Shown: positions 17,279-26,659 of the stretch, one piece after another | Layout of the letters: every line of letters starts with the position of its first letter | Numbering within the stretch: the stretch's first letter is position 1 | DNA from: Streptomyces sp. RP5T | GTDB taxonomy: Bacteria > Actinomycetota > Actinomycetes > Streptomycetales > Streptomycetaceae | Length of the DNA stretch: 45,945 nt | Reading direction: 5' to 3' | Assembly: GCF_003933965.1 (NCBI RefSeq) | Contig: NZ_RSAJ01000007.1 | Location: forward strand, 1-45,945 | Made by a program: the position numbers and the translations under genes | Notes under the pieces: model-generated | What the model was told of the DNA's origin: nothing | Database searches by the model: none | The model's input: the letters and a program-made list of their open reading frames with translations, nothing else

Positions 17279-18516
17279 GAGCCGGACGCCTCCCTGGCAG
17301 CCGCTTCGTCGGCTCGCGGCGACTGCGCCAGCATGAAGTCGATGTTCTCGCGCACCGCACGGTGGGCGGGGGCGCGGAACAGGGCCCGCCCGGCGCGCCA
17401 GTACATCAGGCGCACGCCTTCGTAGGCGCGCAGTTTGGGTTCGGCGGTCGCGTCGACCTCCAGCTGTACGACCGCCTCGGGGTGCGGGAAGTCGTACGAG
17501 GCCCAGCGGAAGGGCGATCCGACGGGGGCGCTGAAGAAGCCGACGCCCCAGACCGCGTCACGGTTCTGGTCGCTCGACGCGGGCCGTGTCCCGTCGAGCA
17601 TCGCGGCGAAGTAGGCCTCGAAGGGTCGTACTCCACAGCTCTTCTCCAGCAGCCGCACGATGTCGTCGCCGCCGTAGCGGGTGTGCAGCTCGATGAGCTC
17701 GACGGCGTCGTCGGTCATCTTCAGTTCGGCGTGCACCGGAGAGGTCACCACGCCGAGCGCCGTGACGCAGCGTTGCAGGTAGTCCCCTGCCCGCGCCCCC
17801 CACTGCGCGCTGTGCGCACTGGGCATGAGGTGCCCGACCTCGACGTAGTGGGGGGAGCCGGTGTTCACCTTGTCGGTCAGCGCGAACACGTGCAGTTCGC
17901 CGTCGACGACCAGGCCTTCGACGCTGATTTCGACACCGGGTACGTAGCTTTCGACGAGCAGCCGGTGACGGTCGAACCGCTGGGCCGTCTCGCGCTGGTA
18001 CTGCTCGATCAGCGGCGCCACGTCCGCGGGTGAGGCGACCAGCCGGACGCCGGCACTTCCCGTCAGCTGACGGGGCTTGACGACGACCGGCAGGTCGACG
18101 GCCGCGACGAGGTCGGCGACCTCGTCGAGCGTCGTCTCCCAGTGACCGACCCGGGTCAGCCCGTGCTTCTGCAGGAGGCCTCGGGTGCGGAACTTGTCGG
18201 CGACGGTCAGCTCGGTGTCGGCCGCCGTGCCCAAGTGGCCCACGGCCGTGCGAACCCGGGCGGCGAGCTCCATGGTCAGCTCGGTGATCGACACGATGCA
18301 GTCGGGCCCGATCCGGTGCGCCGCCGCGACGAGTTCGGGCTCGTCGAGGACGGGGACCGGGACGCGCTCGTACGTCGGGTCGTCACCGAGGGAGCTCAGT
18401 GTGTCCGCGGTGTCGACCACGTGCAGCCGAGCGCCCAGCCGCTCGGCGTCACGTGCCGCCGGGGCGAGCTCGTGGCTGCTCCACGGGACACCGACCACCA
18501 TGATTCGCCTGGCCAT
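17275..18516 (-). CDS. ATP-grasp amino-acid/peptide ligase D
   Basis: This 413-residue ligase has the canonical layout: N-terminal domain starting RRIMVVGVPWSSHEL, Lys147 with glycine loop (VVVKPRQLTGSAGV), then Glu264 and the ELHTRYGGDD metal block (Glu276, His278). It resembles ligase A in length, lysine position and the ExH block, so the two may be old paralogues. The reaction expected is ATP-dependent amide ligation of an amino acid. ATG 18516 is chosen over longer frames because the beta strand IMVVGV of the pre-ATP-grasp fold begins right after it. It follows the radical SAM gene with a 28-bp gap and overlaps ligase C by four bases. Confidence 0.87.
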   Translation of the reverse strand: MARRIMVVGVPWSSHELAPAARDAERLGARLHVVDTADTLSSLGDDPTYERVPVPVLDEPELVAAAHRIGPDCIVSITELTMELAARVRTAVGHLGTAADTELTVADKFRTRGLLQKHGLTRVGHWETTLDEVADLVAAVDLPVVVKPRQLTGSAGVRLVASPADVAPLIEQYQRETAQRFDRHRLLVESYVPGVEISVEGLVVDGELHVFALTDKVNTGSPHYVEVGHLMPSAHSAQWGARAGDYLQRCVTALGVVTSPVHAELKMTDDAVELIELHTRYGGDDIVRLLEKSCGVRPFEAYFAAMLDGTRPASSDQNRDAVWGVGFFSAPVGSPFRWASYDFPHPEAVVQLEVDATAEPKLRAYEGVRLMYWRAGRALFRAPAHRAVRENIDFMLAQSPRADEAAAREASGS

Positions 18517-18544
18517 ACTCCACTTTCCGTTCACGCGGCGGAGG

Positions 18545-19882
18545 TCACAGGGTGACGCGGTTCGAATAGTGCGAGTCGAGTTCCTCGACCCAGCTGTCGT
18601 GGATCTCCCGTTGCGGGTCCTCGAAGAGGTCCACCGTGATGTTCGGGATCCACTCCTTGCCCTTGTCCGTGAGCCGCAGCTCGCCGTCGTCGATGAGGGC
18701 GTATCCCTGCTCGACGAGGTTGTCGAGGAAGACCCGGGTCCGCGCGTCGTCGGGGATGCGGTCCAGCGGTGTGCGGAAGAACTTCGGGAAGAACACCATG
18801 CCCCGGTTGCGGGGGTCCGCAAGGAGCGCCGACACCTTGTTGACCGGCAGCTTGCCCTCTTCGATCTGCTCCACGTAGGGGTCGGGGGCGAGCGTGTTGG
18901 CGTAGCTGTAGCCGTTCAGGTAGCCGCGGGCCGAGGCGCCGACGGCCAGGGTCTCGGCACGGTGCTCGCCGAACCCGCCGCCCCACAGCAGGCGGTAGTA
19001 CTCGGAGCCCTGGGGGTTCTTGGCGTACACGTGGTCGGTGACGTGGTGGTAGCCGAGTTCCTTCATGCGGCGCTGCACGAGCTGCCCCATCTGGGGCCGC
19101 ATCTCCGCGGGCGGCCTGCGCGGGTACGTGCCCTTCTCCATGCCGAGGAACGTGCTCTTGGGCATGGCGTAGTAGGACATGTAGTAGTAGTCGACGCTGT
19201 CGAACCCGCAGTTGCCGAGTTCCTTGAGGTCGCGCTCCACCGCGGCCAGGGTCTGGCCGGGCATGTAGTACATCATGTCGACGTTGATGTCCTCGAAGCC
19301 GAGCTCCTTGGCCCGCTCATTGGCCGTGAGGGCGTCCTGCACCGTGGCGGCGATGTTCATGGTCATCCGCAGCGGCTCGTCGAACGTCTGGATGCCGTAG
19401 CTGAGCCGCTTGGTGCCCTGCGAGGCGAGGAACTCCAGCAGCTCCGGGTTGCACAGCCCGGCCGGCTCCCCTTCGAAGGTCCACTCGGCGTCGGGTTCGA
19501 TGGCGAAGTTGCGGCGCAGCGCCTCGTACAGGCGCTTGATCTGCGGGACCGTGAGCAGCGAGGGGGATCCGCCGCCGAAGTACACCGCGCGGAAGGTCAT
19601 GCCCTGCACGTAGGGCAGCCGGCCCAGCATCTCGATCTCCCGCAGCAGCGCGACCACATAGCGCTCGTACACGGAGACGTCGCGCTTGACGCGCACGTGG
19701 AAGGGGCAGAAGGTGCACCGCTTCTCGCAGTACGGGATGTGCAGGTAGAGCAGGTTGTCCGTGGCTTCCGGCTTGGGGCTGTCGAGCACCCGCAGGAAGT
19801 CGGAGAACGGGGCGACCTGTGGGTCGGTGTGCCGCTGCAGCGGGTAGAAGTGGTGCGTCACCGGCACCAGCGTTTCGTACAC
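18545..19882 (-). CDS. HemN-like radical SAM enzyme
   Basis: This 445-residue enzyme has the HemN-type cluster motif CEKRCTFC (Cys52, Cys56, Cys59) within LYLHIPYCEKRCTFCPF, the GGGSPSLL SAM-binding loop near residue 103, and a C-terminal HemN_C-like domain (GASARGYLNGYSYAN, later LRLTDKGKEW). HemN relatives include coproporphyrinogen dehydrogenase and also natural-product enzymes that methylate or cyclopropanate (NosN, C10P, Jaw5). Its place between a tryptophan halogenase and four ligases argues for a tailoring role such as C-methylation or another radical reaction, rather than heme synthesis. It starts at GTG 19882. No partner methyltransferase is next to it. Confidence 0.85.
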   Translation of the reverse strand: MYETLVPVTHHFYPLQRHTDPQVAPFSDFLRVLDSPKPEATDNLLYLHIPYCEKRCTFCPFHVRVKRDVSVYERYVVALLREIEMLGRLPYVQGMTFRAVYFGGGSPSLLTVPQIKRLYEALRRNFAIEPDAEWTFEGEPAGLCNPELLEFLASQGTKRLSYGIQTFDEPLRMTMNIAATVQDALTANERAKELGFEDINVDMMYYMPGQTLAAVERDLKELGNCGFDSVDYYYMSYYAMPKSTFLGMEKGTYPRRPPAEMRPQMGQLVQRRMKELGYHHVTDHVYAKNPQGSEYYRLLWGGGFGEHRAETLAVGASARGYLNGYSYANTLAPDPYVEQIEEGKLPVNKVSALLADPRNRGMVFFPKFFRTPLDRIPDDARTRVFLDNLVEQGYALIDDGELRLTDKGKEWIPNITVDLFEDPQREIHDSWVEELDSHYSNRVTL

Positions 19883-19900
19883 GGCCGTGCTTCCCCTTTC

Positions 19901-21568
<1,668 letters not shown>

Positions 21569-22111
21569 TCAGCCTGTGTGGACTGGCCACGAAGCGAACG
21601 TGCGCAGTCCGTACATCAGCGGCGAACCCTTCGACGTGCCGTCTATGCGAGTGACGCGTCCCAAAGTCAGCACGTGATCTCCGACTTCATGGGTCTCGGT
21701 CAGCGCACATTCCGCCCAGGCGAAGGAATCGTCCACCAGCCATGGAATTCCGGCGATCCCAGCAGGTTCCCAGTTGACTTTCTGGAAGCGATCAGGGACC
21801 GGAGTGGAAAATATCCTCGCTGCTCGCTCGCCCTTCTCATGGAGCAGGTTGACGCCGAATACCCGACTCCGTTGCATCGCGTCGAGCACGGGGCTCGCGC
21901 TCTTCACGGACACCAGCAGGGTCGGCGGCTCCAAGGTGACACTGACGAGGGAGGAGCAGGTCAAGCCGTATGGCTGCCCTGTCGCAGGACAGCGGGTGGT
22001 GATCACGGCGACACCGGTGGGGAAACCACTCATGAGGTCCGCACCGGCGCGCGGAGAAACGTAGGAAACACCAGTCGATGCCGAACCCGATCCGGGCATC
22101 AACTCCCCCAT
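21569..22111 (-). CDS. Flavin reductase partner of the halogenase
   Basis: This 180-residue protein is a short-chain flavin reductase of the Flavin_Reduct (DIM6/NTAB) family: FPTGVAVITTR, GLTCSSLVSVTLEPPTLLVSV and RVFGVNLLHEKGERAARIFS are typical. It reduces FAD or FMN with NAD(P)H; paired with a halogenase it supplies FADH2, as RebF and PrnF do. It is the first gene of the leftward operon, and its promoter must lie in the divergent region to its right. Starts at ATG 22111, 22099 or 22033 are possible; 22033 (MSGFPTG) would still keep the whole domain. Confidence 0.92.
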   Translation of the reverse strand: MGELMPGSGSASTGVSYVSPRAGADLMSGFPTGVAVITTRCPATGQPYGLTCSSLVSVTLEPPTLLVSVKSASPVLDAMQRSRVFGVNLLHEKGERAARIFSTPVPDRFQKVNWEPAGIAGIPWLVDDSFAWAECALTETHEVGDHVLTLGRVTRIDGTSKGSPLMYGLRTFASWPVHTG

Positions 22112-22168
22112 TCAGCACGACTGCGTCCTGATAAAGGTTCGCCACGGCGCGGATATGGCAGATCGTTC

Positions 22169-22188
22169 GGAACCCTGACGAGGGTTCC
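22169..22188. promoter_or_regulatory. Perfect 8-bp inverted repeat
   Basis: The arms GGAACCCT and AGGGTTCC are perfectly complementary with a GACG centre. It lies about 60 bp upstream of the flavin-reductase start. It could be an operator or a short hairpin in the leader of the leftward transcript. Confidence 0.45.
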
Positions 22189-22219
22189 TTGCCGGTGCCA
22201 CGCAGATCGCTGATGCGCC

Positions 22220-22239
22220 GTACAGTTCGGGGACTGTAC
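22220..22239. promoter_or_regulatory. Perfect 7-bp inverted repeat, candidate operator
   Basis: The arms GTACAGT and ACTGTAC are perfectly complementary with a 6-bp centre (TCGGGG). Its symmetry, 20-bp length and position in the divergent region suggest the binding site of a dimeric regulator for one or both operons. No regulator gene is inside the cluster. Confidence 0.5.
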
Positions 22240-22511
22240 ATAAGCCCGGGTGGGCCGCACAACATCCGCTGTCATTGCGTCAGAGTTTGGCCGAAACGCT
22301 GCATGGTTTGCCCGGGACCGCGAGGGTCCTGGTGTACTACCAGTTGCATCGGGGTAAGGTGCGCAGTTGCCGCTGGCGTATGCCACTCGCATGTCGGCGG
22401 TGCAGTGCTCGGGTGCGCCGGGATCGGACGGACTTCCCTTGCTGTGGCGTGCCCTGCGGGCTTATTCGCGTTGGTCAGCAAGTCGTCCAAGCCTGTTGAG
22501 GAGTATGTTCC

Positions 22512-23171
22512 ATGACCCAGCCTGGCGTGGGGCCCTCGGTGCCGACCCTGCTCGGGCGGCAGCCACGGCCCCCTGCCCACACGGGTTTCGATCGACTGGC
22601 GGTCGTCGTGGCCGCCCCCGACATGAAGCGTCTGGAGCTCGCCGTCGACGACCGTCGCGGCAAGCTCGCCGAGGCGGCCGAGTACGCCCGCGAGAACGCG
22701 AAGTGCTACTCGGACTGGTTCACCCGGAACGGCCATGCCAGTCCCCTGGCCGGCCAGCTCCGGGCCGTCGCCGACGGACGGCCCCTGCGTGGCCCCGCCC
22801 CCGTACGGGCTTTGCTGCACTGCGAGTTGTCCCACGGAGTGCTGATGGGCGTGCAGGACTTCGACGCGGTACGCGGCCCGGTCCGGGTGGAGTACGCCGC
22901 GGCGGGGGACGAGTTCGCGGGCTTCCGGTCCACGGTGACGTGCGGTGCCGGCGAGCCCGTCCTGCGGGACGACGCCGGCATTTTCGCCTCGGTCTTCCAG
23001 GGGCCCGACGCCCGGACCGGCATCACCCGGGACACCGAGCGGCTCCTGTTCCTGGTCTTCGACGCACCAGGTCTGAGCCCCGAACGGTTCGAAGCGGCGG
23101 TGCACGACGTCTCGGCACTGCTCGACGAGGCCGGCGGAGCTCCTCGCGCCGAAAGAGTCGACCTCGCATGA
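22512..23171 (+). CDS. Free-standing B3/B4 domain protein (PheRS-beta editing-like)
   Basis: This 219-residue protein resembles the stand-alone B3/B4 domain related to the editing region of the phenylalanyl-tRNA synthetase beta subunit. Supporting stretches are LLHCELSHGVLMGVQDFDAV, GPVRVEYAAAGDEF and ITRDTERLLFLVFDA (Thr172-Thr175 in the TxDT-like motif). In PheRS this region hydrolyses mischarged Tyr-tRNA; the role of free-standing forms is largely unknown. It opens the rightward operon (ATG 22512, GAGGAG eight bases upstream) and its stop overlaps the next start (ATGA). Beside a tryptophan halogenase it may deacylate tRNA charged with a non-natural amino acid, but this is speculation. Confidence 0.65.
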   Translation: MTQPGVGPSVPTLLGRQPRPPAHTGFDRLAVVVAAPDMKRLELAVDDRRGKLAEAAEYARENAKCYSDWFTRNGHASPLAGQLRAVADGRPLRGPAPVRALLHCELSHGVLMGVQDFDAVRGPVRVEYAAAGDEFAGFRSTVTCGAGEPVLRDDAGIFASVFQGPDARTGITRDTERLLFLVFDAPGLSPERFEAAVHDVSALLDEAGGAPRAERVDLA

Positions 23172-23839
23172 GGGTCAACGGCACGGTCCGCTCCGTCTGG
23201 GACGGGCCGTTACCCCCCGCGCACGAACGCCGGGTCCTCATCCACGTGTCCGACCGCGATCCGAAACCTGACGTCGTCACGGCCGCCCTCGACTGGCAGC
23301 AGGCCCGCATCGGATCGGTGTTCGTGTCCGTCGGAGCCCGGCACGCCGGAAGCGACGACGAAGCCGAACTGGTCCAATCCCTGCTGCGCATGGGGTACTT
23401 GCCGCAGCAGACCACGTTCTACACACCACGTGAGGTGCGCCGCCTCCCGGAGCTGGCCGACATCGTCAGCGAGCTGTGGCGGCGATCGACGGACGATCAT
23501 CTGCCCACACCGCCCGACCATCGGGCCCCCGCCGTCGCCGAACTCCTGGCGGTGGGTGCCACGGACACGTTCGGCATCCCCGACTCCCTGGTGGACGCCG
23601 CCCGTCACACCGCGGCCTGTCTGAACCGACTGCTCGGGTCCAGCGAACTACCGCTAGCGACCGCCGGACCGGCGTCCCCGCCCACGAGGCACCCGCATGC
23701 CGTTTCCGCTCCGGTGACTCCTCCTGGTCCGGCGGACGGCCCGACGAGGCGCCAGGACGCCCGTCGGCTGCTTCGCACCGGAGGGGTCCAAGTCACCCTG
23801 GAGTGCGACCAGTTGCTCAGTCTGCTCTGTGACATCTAG
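23168..23839 (+). CDS. Unrecognised protein of 223 residues
   Basis: I do not recognise this family. The first 150 residues look globular: a beta-rich start (VRSVWDGPLPPAHERRVLIHVSD), a segment SVFVSVGARHAG and a Leu-rich helical region ending in AACLNRLLG. Residues about 155-190 are Pro/Thr-rich and probably a flexible linker, followed by a short tail containing TRRQDARRLL and a hydrophobic end. It begins in an ATGA overlap with the B3/B4 gene, so it is translationally coupled, and it precedes the TDO-like gene by 100 bp. A partner or accessory protein of either neighbour is possible. Confidence 0.7.
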   Translation: MRVNGTVRSVWDGPLPPAHERRVLIHVSDRDPKPDVVTAALDWQQARIGSVFVSVGARHAGSDDEAELVQSLLRMGYLPQQTTFYTPREVRRLPELADIVSELWRRSTDDHLPTPPDHRAPAVAELLAVGATDTFGIPDSLVDAARHTAACLNRLLGSSELPLATAGPASPPTRHPHAVSAPVTPPGPADGPTRRQDARRLLRTGGVQVTLECDQLLSLLCDI

Positions 23840-23939
23840 GAAGCGCGCGGCCTGAGGGGATCGAGCCGATCGTGCCGACGCCGGTCGGCAGCCCCCGCCA
23901 GGACCTTTGGTACGCCACCTTCTGACTCCTGGAGCCCTC

Positions 23940-25283
23940 ATGAAGGCACCGTCGGTTGTCCGTGCTGTTCTCGACTTCGACGTGGCGGAGTACGTCTCCA
24001 CGACACGCGCGGTGGGAAGGCATCACCTCGATCCCGAACTGCGCAACCGTATGGCCGAGTTGTATCTGGACCTGCGCGACGCACTTCACGAGCCCGACGC
24101 CGTGTTCGACCGTCGGGAGCTGCGCGTGCTCCGCTTCGCCGAACTGGCGCTGCAAAGCGAGTGGAAACTCGCCGACCCCTCGGGCGGCACGGACTGCGCG
24201 GGCCTGCTGAACACGGTGAGCGGCCCCCGGGGCAAGCGCTACCAGCCCTACGCGAACGTACGCCTTCTCAATCAGGTGCTGGGAACCCGACGCGGTTCCA
24301 GCGACGCGTCCATCGAGTACCGCTGCCGGCAGACACTGCGGTTCCTCGTCCGTTCCTGGCTGGAGTACGAACGACGCTCGTCGAACGGCACGGAGACGAC
24401 ATGGGGGTGGCAACGCCCGCTGACGCCGGACGCGATGAGCGAGCGCCTCGACCGCCTCGCGCGGCTGCGGCAGGACACCGCCGACTGGCCGTCACTGCCA
24501 CGGCCGCATCCTGTTCCTCCCGCTCGCTGGCATCACTACGTGGGCGACGCGGGGCGCAGCGACACCCTCGAGTACCTGGTGAACCTGCCCCAGACGCAGC
24601 ATCACGACGAGAACGCGTTCCTCCGGGTCATCCACCTGACCGAGGTGACGACGTCCGGCATCCTGGCCCGCACGCTCGGAGCCAAGACATGGCTGGAGGC
24701 GGGAAGGCTGCGGGAGGCCGCGATGTGCCTGGAGCGCGCCGCCGCCCTCGCGTCCCTGCAACTGGACGTGATGCGGGTGCTGCGCCGGACCATGTCGGTG
24801 GAGAACTTCCTCGGCTTCCGCAAGGAGACCGGAGACGCGAGCGCGGTCCAGATGACCTCCTCGCAGGCCCTGCACGTGCACCTTCTCGGCGTACACCCCC
24901 TCAAGGTGGAGGCCCTCGAAGGGGTCCCCGAGAACGCCTTCCTGCTCTTCCACCTCAACGACCGCTTCCGCCCCCTGCGCTCCCTCCTGCATGAGCTGCC
25001 CACCGACCGCGACGAGGCCGCCCAGGTACTGGCCGCGGCGCGTGATCTCGACGAGACGCTGTACGCGTGGCGCCGGCTGCACCTCGGACTCGCTCATCGC
25101 TATCTGCCGAAGGACTCGATGGGCTCGGGAGGCACCTCCGGAGCGCCGTACCTGGCCGGCTTCTACCAGGACCGACTCTTCGACCACGCGGGCGAGTTGA
25201 CCCCGCACCCGGTGCCCGTCACCTCGCCCGCCCTGGAGGGCCGGCCGGTGTGGGCGCGTGCGGTCTTCTCCCCCATGAACTGA
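23940..25283 (+). CDS. Tryptophan 2,3-dioxygenase-superfamily heme enzyme with N-terminal extension
   Basis: The C-terminal half (about residues 200-415) aligns with heme-dependent tryptophan 2,3-dioxygenase (TDO). HHDE (221-224) leads to the distal His232 (IHLTEV), Arg294 in LGFRKETG matches the carboxylate-binding arginine, and AWRRLHLG (His381) plus GSGGTSG match the proximal histidine and substrate-ammonium loop, with Ser396 replacing the usual Thr. TDO opens the indole ring to N-formylkynurenine; relatives such as PrnB and MarE do other indole oxidations. TDOs are usually under 300 residues, and the first 200 residues here are of no family I know. No kynurenine formamidase is nearby. ATG 23940 follows GGAG; a TTG at 23907 is less likely. 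Confidence 0.82.
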   Translation: MKAPSVVRAVLDFDVAEYVSTTRAVGRHHLDPELRNRMAELYLDLRDALHEPDAVFDRRELRVLRFAELALQSEWKLADPSGGTDCAGLLNTVSGPRGKRYQPYANVRLLNQVLGTRRGSSDASIEYRCRQTLRFLVRSWLEYERRSSNGTETTWGWQRPLTPDAMSERLDRLARLRQDTADWPSLPRPHPVPPARWHHYVGDAGRSDTLEYLVNLPQTQHHDENAFLRVIHLTEVTTSGILARTLGAKTWLEAGRLREAAMCLERAAALASLQLDVMRVLRRTMSVENFLGFRKETGDASAVQMTSSQALHVHLLGVHPLKVEALEGVPENAFLLFHLNDRFRPLRSLLHELPTDRDEAAQVLAAARDLDETLYAWRRLHLGLAHRYLPKDSMGSGGTSGAPYLAGFYQDRLFDHAGELTPHPVPVTSPALEGRPVWARAVFSPMN

Positions 25284-25318
25284 ACGGGCCAGGTTGACTC
25301 AGAGCACGAGGAGAACTT

Positions 25319-26626
25319 GTGTCCAACGCCGAACAGATGACCCGCCTTCTGATCTCCTTGCCCGTCGTGATCCTGGCGTGCCGTGCCGGTGCCGCGGTGT
25401 TGCGTCGCCTCAGGCAGCCGCCCGTCGTGGGCGAGATCGCCGTCGGAATCCTCCTGGGCCCGTCGCTCCTCGGCCGGCTCTGGCCGCAGGGCCATGCCTA
25501 CCTATTCCCGCAGGGTGTCATCGACCACATCGAGGTGCTCGGACAGCTGGGACTGCTCGCCTTCATGTTCTTCGTCGGCCTGGAACTGGACCCGGGCCGC
25601 CTCAGGGGGAACGGACGGGCCGCCGTCGTCGTCAGCCAGTGCAGCATCCTCGTGCCGTTGCTGCTGGGGTCGTTGCTGGCCCTGGCCATGTACGGCTCAC
25701 TGGCTCCTCGGGGCGTCAGCAAGGGCGCGTTCGTGCTCTTCGTCGCGGTGGCGCTGAGTGTCACGGCCTTTCCGGTCCTGGCCCGCATCCTCATCGACGA
25801 CGGGCTCTATCACACCCGGTTGGGCAGCTTGGCCATGACCTGCGCCGCCGCGAACGACGTCATGGCCTGGTGTCTGCTCGCCGTGGTGGTCGCGGTCGCG
25901 ACCGGCGGCACGTCCCTCGCGTTCCTGAGCACCCTGGCCCTGCTGGTGGGCTACTTCGCGGTGATGCTGCGGGTGGTGCGTCCCGCGCTCGCCCGGGCGA
26001 GCCGGCTCCGGCGGTTCACCGTGGGCGGAGAGAACCATGACGGACTGGTCCTGGTGCTGCTGTTCAGCGGGTTGTGTCTGTCCGCGCTGGCCACCGACGC
26101 CATCGGGGTGCACGCCATCTTCGGCGCCTTCCTCTTCGGTCTCGTCGTGCCACGGCGAACGGTCGTGGTGGAGCGGGCCGCGACCCGGATGCGCTCGGTC
26201 ACCGAACCCCTGCTGCTCCCCCTGTTCTTCGTGACGACCGGCCTCCACACCGACATCGGTCTCCTTGCCTCCGATCCGAGGCAGTGGCTGTGGTTCAGCG
26301 CCGTGCTGTTCGTGGCCGTCGTGGGCAAGTGGGGCGGCGGCGGGGGCGCCGCGCGTCTGAGCGGCATGCCGTGGCGGGAGTCCCTCGTGCTCGGGGCGCT
26401 GCTGAACTGCCGGGGCCTGACCGAGCTCATCGTCCTGAACGTCGGCCTCGATCTGGGGGTGATCTCCGAGAGCATGTTCACCATGCTGGTCCTCGTGGCC
26501 ATGCTCACCACCGCGGTCACCTCCCCGGCGGTCAGGGCGCTCGGCACGGGGGCACCCATCGTGCCCGCCCGTGAGGAAGAAAGGGTCACCGCGCGAGACG
26601 TTCCTGAGCGTTCTCAGCCAGGATGA
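25319..26626 (+). CDS. CPA2-type cation/proton antiporter
   Basis: This 435-residue protein has about 12-13 hydrophobic segments and the CPA2 (KefB/NapA-like) signatures: VGEIAVGILLGPSLLG in the second span, FVGLELDPGRL, the ND pair of the ion site in TCAAANDVMAW, and NCRGLTELIVLNVGLDLG. It exchanges K+ or Na+ for H+; similar antiporters also occur in antibiotic clusters. It starts at GTG 25319 behind GAGGAG and follows the TDO-like gene by 35 bp, so it is probably the last gene of that operon. There is no cytoplasmic TrkA-N regulatory domain; the protein ends soon after the last span. Confidence 0.88.
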   Translation: MSNAEQMTRLLISLPVVILACRAGAAVLRRLRQPPVVGEIAVGILLGPSLLGRLWPQGHAYLFPQGVIDHIEVLGQLGLLAFMFFVGLELDPGRLRGNGRAAVVVSQCSILVPLLLGSLLALAMYGSLAPRGVSKGAFVLFVAVALSVTAFPVLARILIDDGLYHTRLGSLAMTCAAANDVMAWCLLAVVVAVATGGTSLAFLSTLALLVGYFAVMLRVVRPALARASRLRRFTVGGENHDGLVLVLLFSGLCLSALATDAIGVHAIFGAFLFGLVVPRRTVVVERAATRMRSVTEPLLLPLFFVTTGLHTDIGLLASDPRQWLWFSAVLFVAVVGKWGGGGGAARLSGMPWRESLVLGALLNCRGLTELIVLNVGLDLGVISESMFTMLVLVAMLTTAVTSPAVRALGTGAPIVPAREEERVTARDVPERSQPG

Positions 26627-26659
26627 TCCAGGAGCGGGTTCCTGTGCGGGAGGTCAGGC

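Larger units (their letters stand above)
22112..22511. promoter_or_regulatory. Divergent control region between the two halves of the cluster
   Basis: This 400-bp non-coding region is visibly less GC-rich than the genes around it. It separates the flavin-reductase operon from the B3/B4-TDO operon. It contains two perfect inverted repeats, described separately. Short frames across it lack coding bias. It probably holds both promoters; no -10/-35 pair stands out clearly enough to mark. Confidence 0.65.

Noticed and set aside
18545-19882. Coproporphyrinogen III dehydrogenase (hemN) for heme synthesis
   Set aside because: The motif is HemN-like, but the gene is embedded in a halogenase/ligase operon, so a tailoring function is more likely. 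It is not excluded.
22189-22515. 108-codon plus-strand frame in the divergent control region
   Set aside because: It has unusual Cys/Arg-rich composition, crosses the GTACAGT palindrome and lacks coding-type third positions.
23940-25283. Simple catabolic tryptophan 2,3-dioxygenase (kynurenine pathway)
   Set aside because: It is about 150 residues longer than usual, and no kynurenine formamidase or kynureninase is nearby.
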